This document shows, piece after piece, positions 62,869 to 64,000 of a DNA stretch of 64,000 nucleotides. The notes beneath the pieces were generated by a model. That model was not told the DNA's origin and searched no databases. It saw only the letters and a program-made list of their open reading frames with translations. How positions within the stretch are numbered: the first letter of the stretch is position 1; every line of letters starts with the position of its first letter. Position numbers and translations under genes: made by a program. This DNA is from Tessaracoccus antarcticus (GTDB taxonomy: Bacteria > Actinomycetota > Actinomycetes > Propionibacteriales > Propionibacteriaceae), in contig NZ_REFW01000001.1 of NCBI RefSeq assembly GCF_003688855.1, positions 930,001 to 994,000 of the forward strand. The letters are read 5' to 3'.

Positions 62869-63432
62869 ATGGAAGAAGCACACAACCCACAGGATGCGTT
62901 CGCGTTCGAATTCGACGACACCGGTGCGGTTTCGGCGGTCCACCTCGCCGATGACTGGTCCACGTTCGTCCCTCTCGAGGAATTCGGATTCGCCCTGCTG
63001 ATGGCGTATGCCGAGCAGCATGCTGAGGCCGCGGCGGGTAACGTCGCCGGATTTGACACCATGCGCCCGGGAATTCGGTATCCCACGCAGTTGCGCGACG
63101 ACGTGATCGATCTGTCCCGGGATGTGTCGTCATTGCTGAAGGCACTCGGTTCGTGGTCCCCAACCCAGGGGGACCCCGTCGACGTGGGTGACCGGCACCG
63201 CCACATCACCATCCAGTCGCTGGGTGGGATGCCCAACGACATCAAGATCAATGAGTCGTGGCTGCGGACCGCCGATGCAGTCAGGATCGAGAGTGACATC
63301 GTGGAGGCCTTCCGTGCGATGTCAGACGAGGCACCCAAGGATGAAGTTCTGGGGCAGTTGGCGGGGCTGCGGGAGCGGCTCGCCGATGTCGTCCAGCGCC
63401 GCAACGACCACAGCAGAGGACAGGAATCATGA
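62869..63432 (+). CDS. Uncharacterised protein at the head of a possible type VII secretion operon
   Basis: 187 aa from ATG 62869. The sequence is soluble and acidic near the N-terminus (FAFEFDDTGAVSAVHLADDW), with a helical C-terminus ending in a basic stretch. I do not recognise the family. Its stop overlaps the next start by four bases, and that gene and the following one encode small helical proteins like WXG100 or LXG-leader cargo. A chaperone or secretion-associated role is possible but is inferred from neighbours only. Confidence 0.6.
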   Translation: MEEAHNPQDAFAFEFDDTGAVSAVHLADDWSTFVPLEEFGFALLMAYAEQHAEAAAGNVAGFDTMRPGIRYPTQLRDDVIDLSRDVSSLLKALGSWSPTQGDPVDVGDRHRHITIQSLGGMPNDIKINESWLRTADAVRIESDIVEAFRAMSDEAPKDEVLGQLAGLRERLADVVQRRNDHSRGQES

Positions 63433-63770
63433 GCTTTGAAGAACTTGTCACCCGACTCGATTGGTTCGTCGAGGAGAAGGGAAATCTTGAGGACGCCGAA
63501 ACCGCTGTTCGTGGCGTCCAATCTGACGTCAATGCCATCTCGTTCAACCTTGCGGCCAACAGCAACCTGTCCGCGGTGAAGGCGGCCTACGACGACGCCA
63601 GAGCCGCCATTCTGGACGAAATGGACGTCTCGCTGGACGCGGGTGGCGACCTCCTGTACTCCCTGTCCGGGGCCATTGCTCAGACGGGCCGCAACTACCT
63701 CGAAATGGAATCCGCCAACACGGAGTACGCAACCACTATTTCCATCCTCATCGCGAATTCAGGACTGTGA
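63429..63770 (+). CDS. Small helical protein, WXG100-like
   Basis: 113 aa from ATG 63429, overlapping the upstream stop (ATGA). The predicted fold is a long helical hairpin (about residues 1-50 and 60-110) with no signal peptide or membrane segment. Length and helical character match ESAT-6/WXG100-type proteins, but the central W-x-G turn is not evident. The most similar feature is the generic secretion-substrate pattern. It probably pairs with one of its neighbours. Confidence 0.55.
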   Translation: MSFEELVTRLDWFVEEKGNLEDAETAVRGVQSDVNAISFNLAANSNLSAVKAAYDDARAAILDEMDVSLDAGGDLLYSLSGAIAQTGRNYLEMESANTEYATTISILIANSGL

Positions 63771-63774
63771 GAAC

Positions 63775-64000
63775 ATGAGCAGCACCGCCGAAGAGATCCA
63801 GACGAAGATCGACGAGATCTACAGCAATCTCACCGAGGCCAACGGAAAGATCAATGACGCCCTCCAGGGGGCGGTGGACAAGATTTTCGGCCAATGGTGG
63901 ATCCCGGGATGGCTGAAGGATCGCGCGGAGGAGAAGGCGCAGGAGGCCTGGGCCAAGTACCAGACGATCCCTCCGAAGCTGGACCCGGCCACCGAATGGA
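63775..64000 (+). CDS. Helical protein, possible type VII effector or cargo (partial, C-terminus beyond the right edge)
   Basis: 75 codons are visible from ATG 63775, four bases after the previous stop. It begins with a charged amphipathic helix (MSSTAEEIQTKIDEIYSNL) and includes a tryptophan-rich turn (FGQWWIPGWLKDRAEEKAQE), followed by more helix. This resembles the leader of larger secreted effectors. The rest, including any toxin domain, is off the edge, so function is unknown. Confidence 0.5.
   Translation, partial: MSSTAEEIQTKIDEIYSNLTEANGKINDALQGAVDKIFGQWWIPGWLKDRAEEKAQEAWAKYQTIPPKLDPATEW

Overview
The window is high-GC DNA with GTG starts, dense ATGA/GTGA/TGATG gene overlaps, a mycothiol-type DinB protein and WXG100-like small proteins at the right edge. 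This fits an actinobacterium (Actinomycetota), plausibly Propionibacteriales. The lineage is inferred from gene content and style, not from a marker gene. No rRNA, tRNA, CRISPR array, insertion sequence or phage gene was recognised.

Layout. (1) 1-3178, minus strand: a three-gene exopolysaccharide operon made of a processive GT2 synthase, a membrane-fusion/barrel-sandwich protein and a GH81-type lipoprotein cut by the left edge; a beta-glucan product is inferred. (2) 4257-15892: a carbohydrate utilisation locus with an AraC regulator divergent from a cellulase-like glycosidase, a binding protein with two permeases, a GH36 alpha-galactosidase and two uncharacterised galactose-mutarotase-fold proteins (DUF5107 plus TPR, and DUF4380-like). 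No transporter ATPase is present, so a shared one is likely. (3) 16235-20295: housekeeping genes (exonuclease III, DinB/maleylpyruvate isomerase-like protein, SufE and thiosulfate sulfurtransferase). (4) 20529-31644: a metal-homeostasis island with a CsoR-like operator, SHOCT protein, multicopper oxidase, DUF2127 protein, a coupled MFS-ArsR-response regulator-histidine kinase operon, DUF305, CueP, a cupin, a CxxC metallochaperone, a P1B ATPase and a ynfA gene broken by one in-frame stop. (5) 31794-39216: a DeoR regulator divergent from a ribose-type ABC importer with two permeases, followed by dhaK/dhaL-like kinase subunits and a strong hairpin. (6) 39335-40003: a pterin dehydratase/glyoxalase fusion. 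(7) 40034-52713: a hexuronate locus with uxaC-manD, a LacI regulator, a complete POT/ferric-type ABC importer, a UxuB-like reductase, a Gfo/Idh/MocA oxidoreductase and a UxaA-like dehydratase. LacI-type palindromes lie upstream of lacI and uxaA. (8) 52876-64000: large-subunit catalase, an MFS transporter, a KDPG-aldolase-like protein without its Schiff-base lysine, secreted and surface proteins, pgi, a SanA-like protein and the start of a possible type VII secretion cargo operon.

How it works together. Most of the window imports and degrades plant-type carbohydrates (alpha-galactosides, hexuronates, small ketoses), each locus with its own regulator beside it. A copper/transition-metal defence island sits between them. 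In the uronate locus, UxaC, UxuB and ManD would take glucuronate to 2-keto-3-deoxygluconate, and UxaA gives the altronate entry. The KDG kinase and a catalytically competent KDPG aldolase are not visible here and must lie elsewhere.
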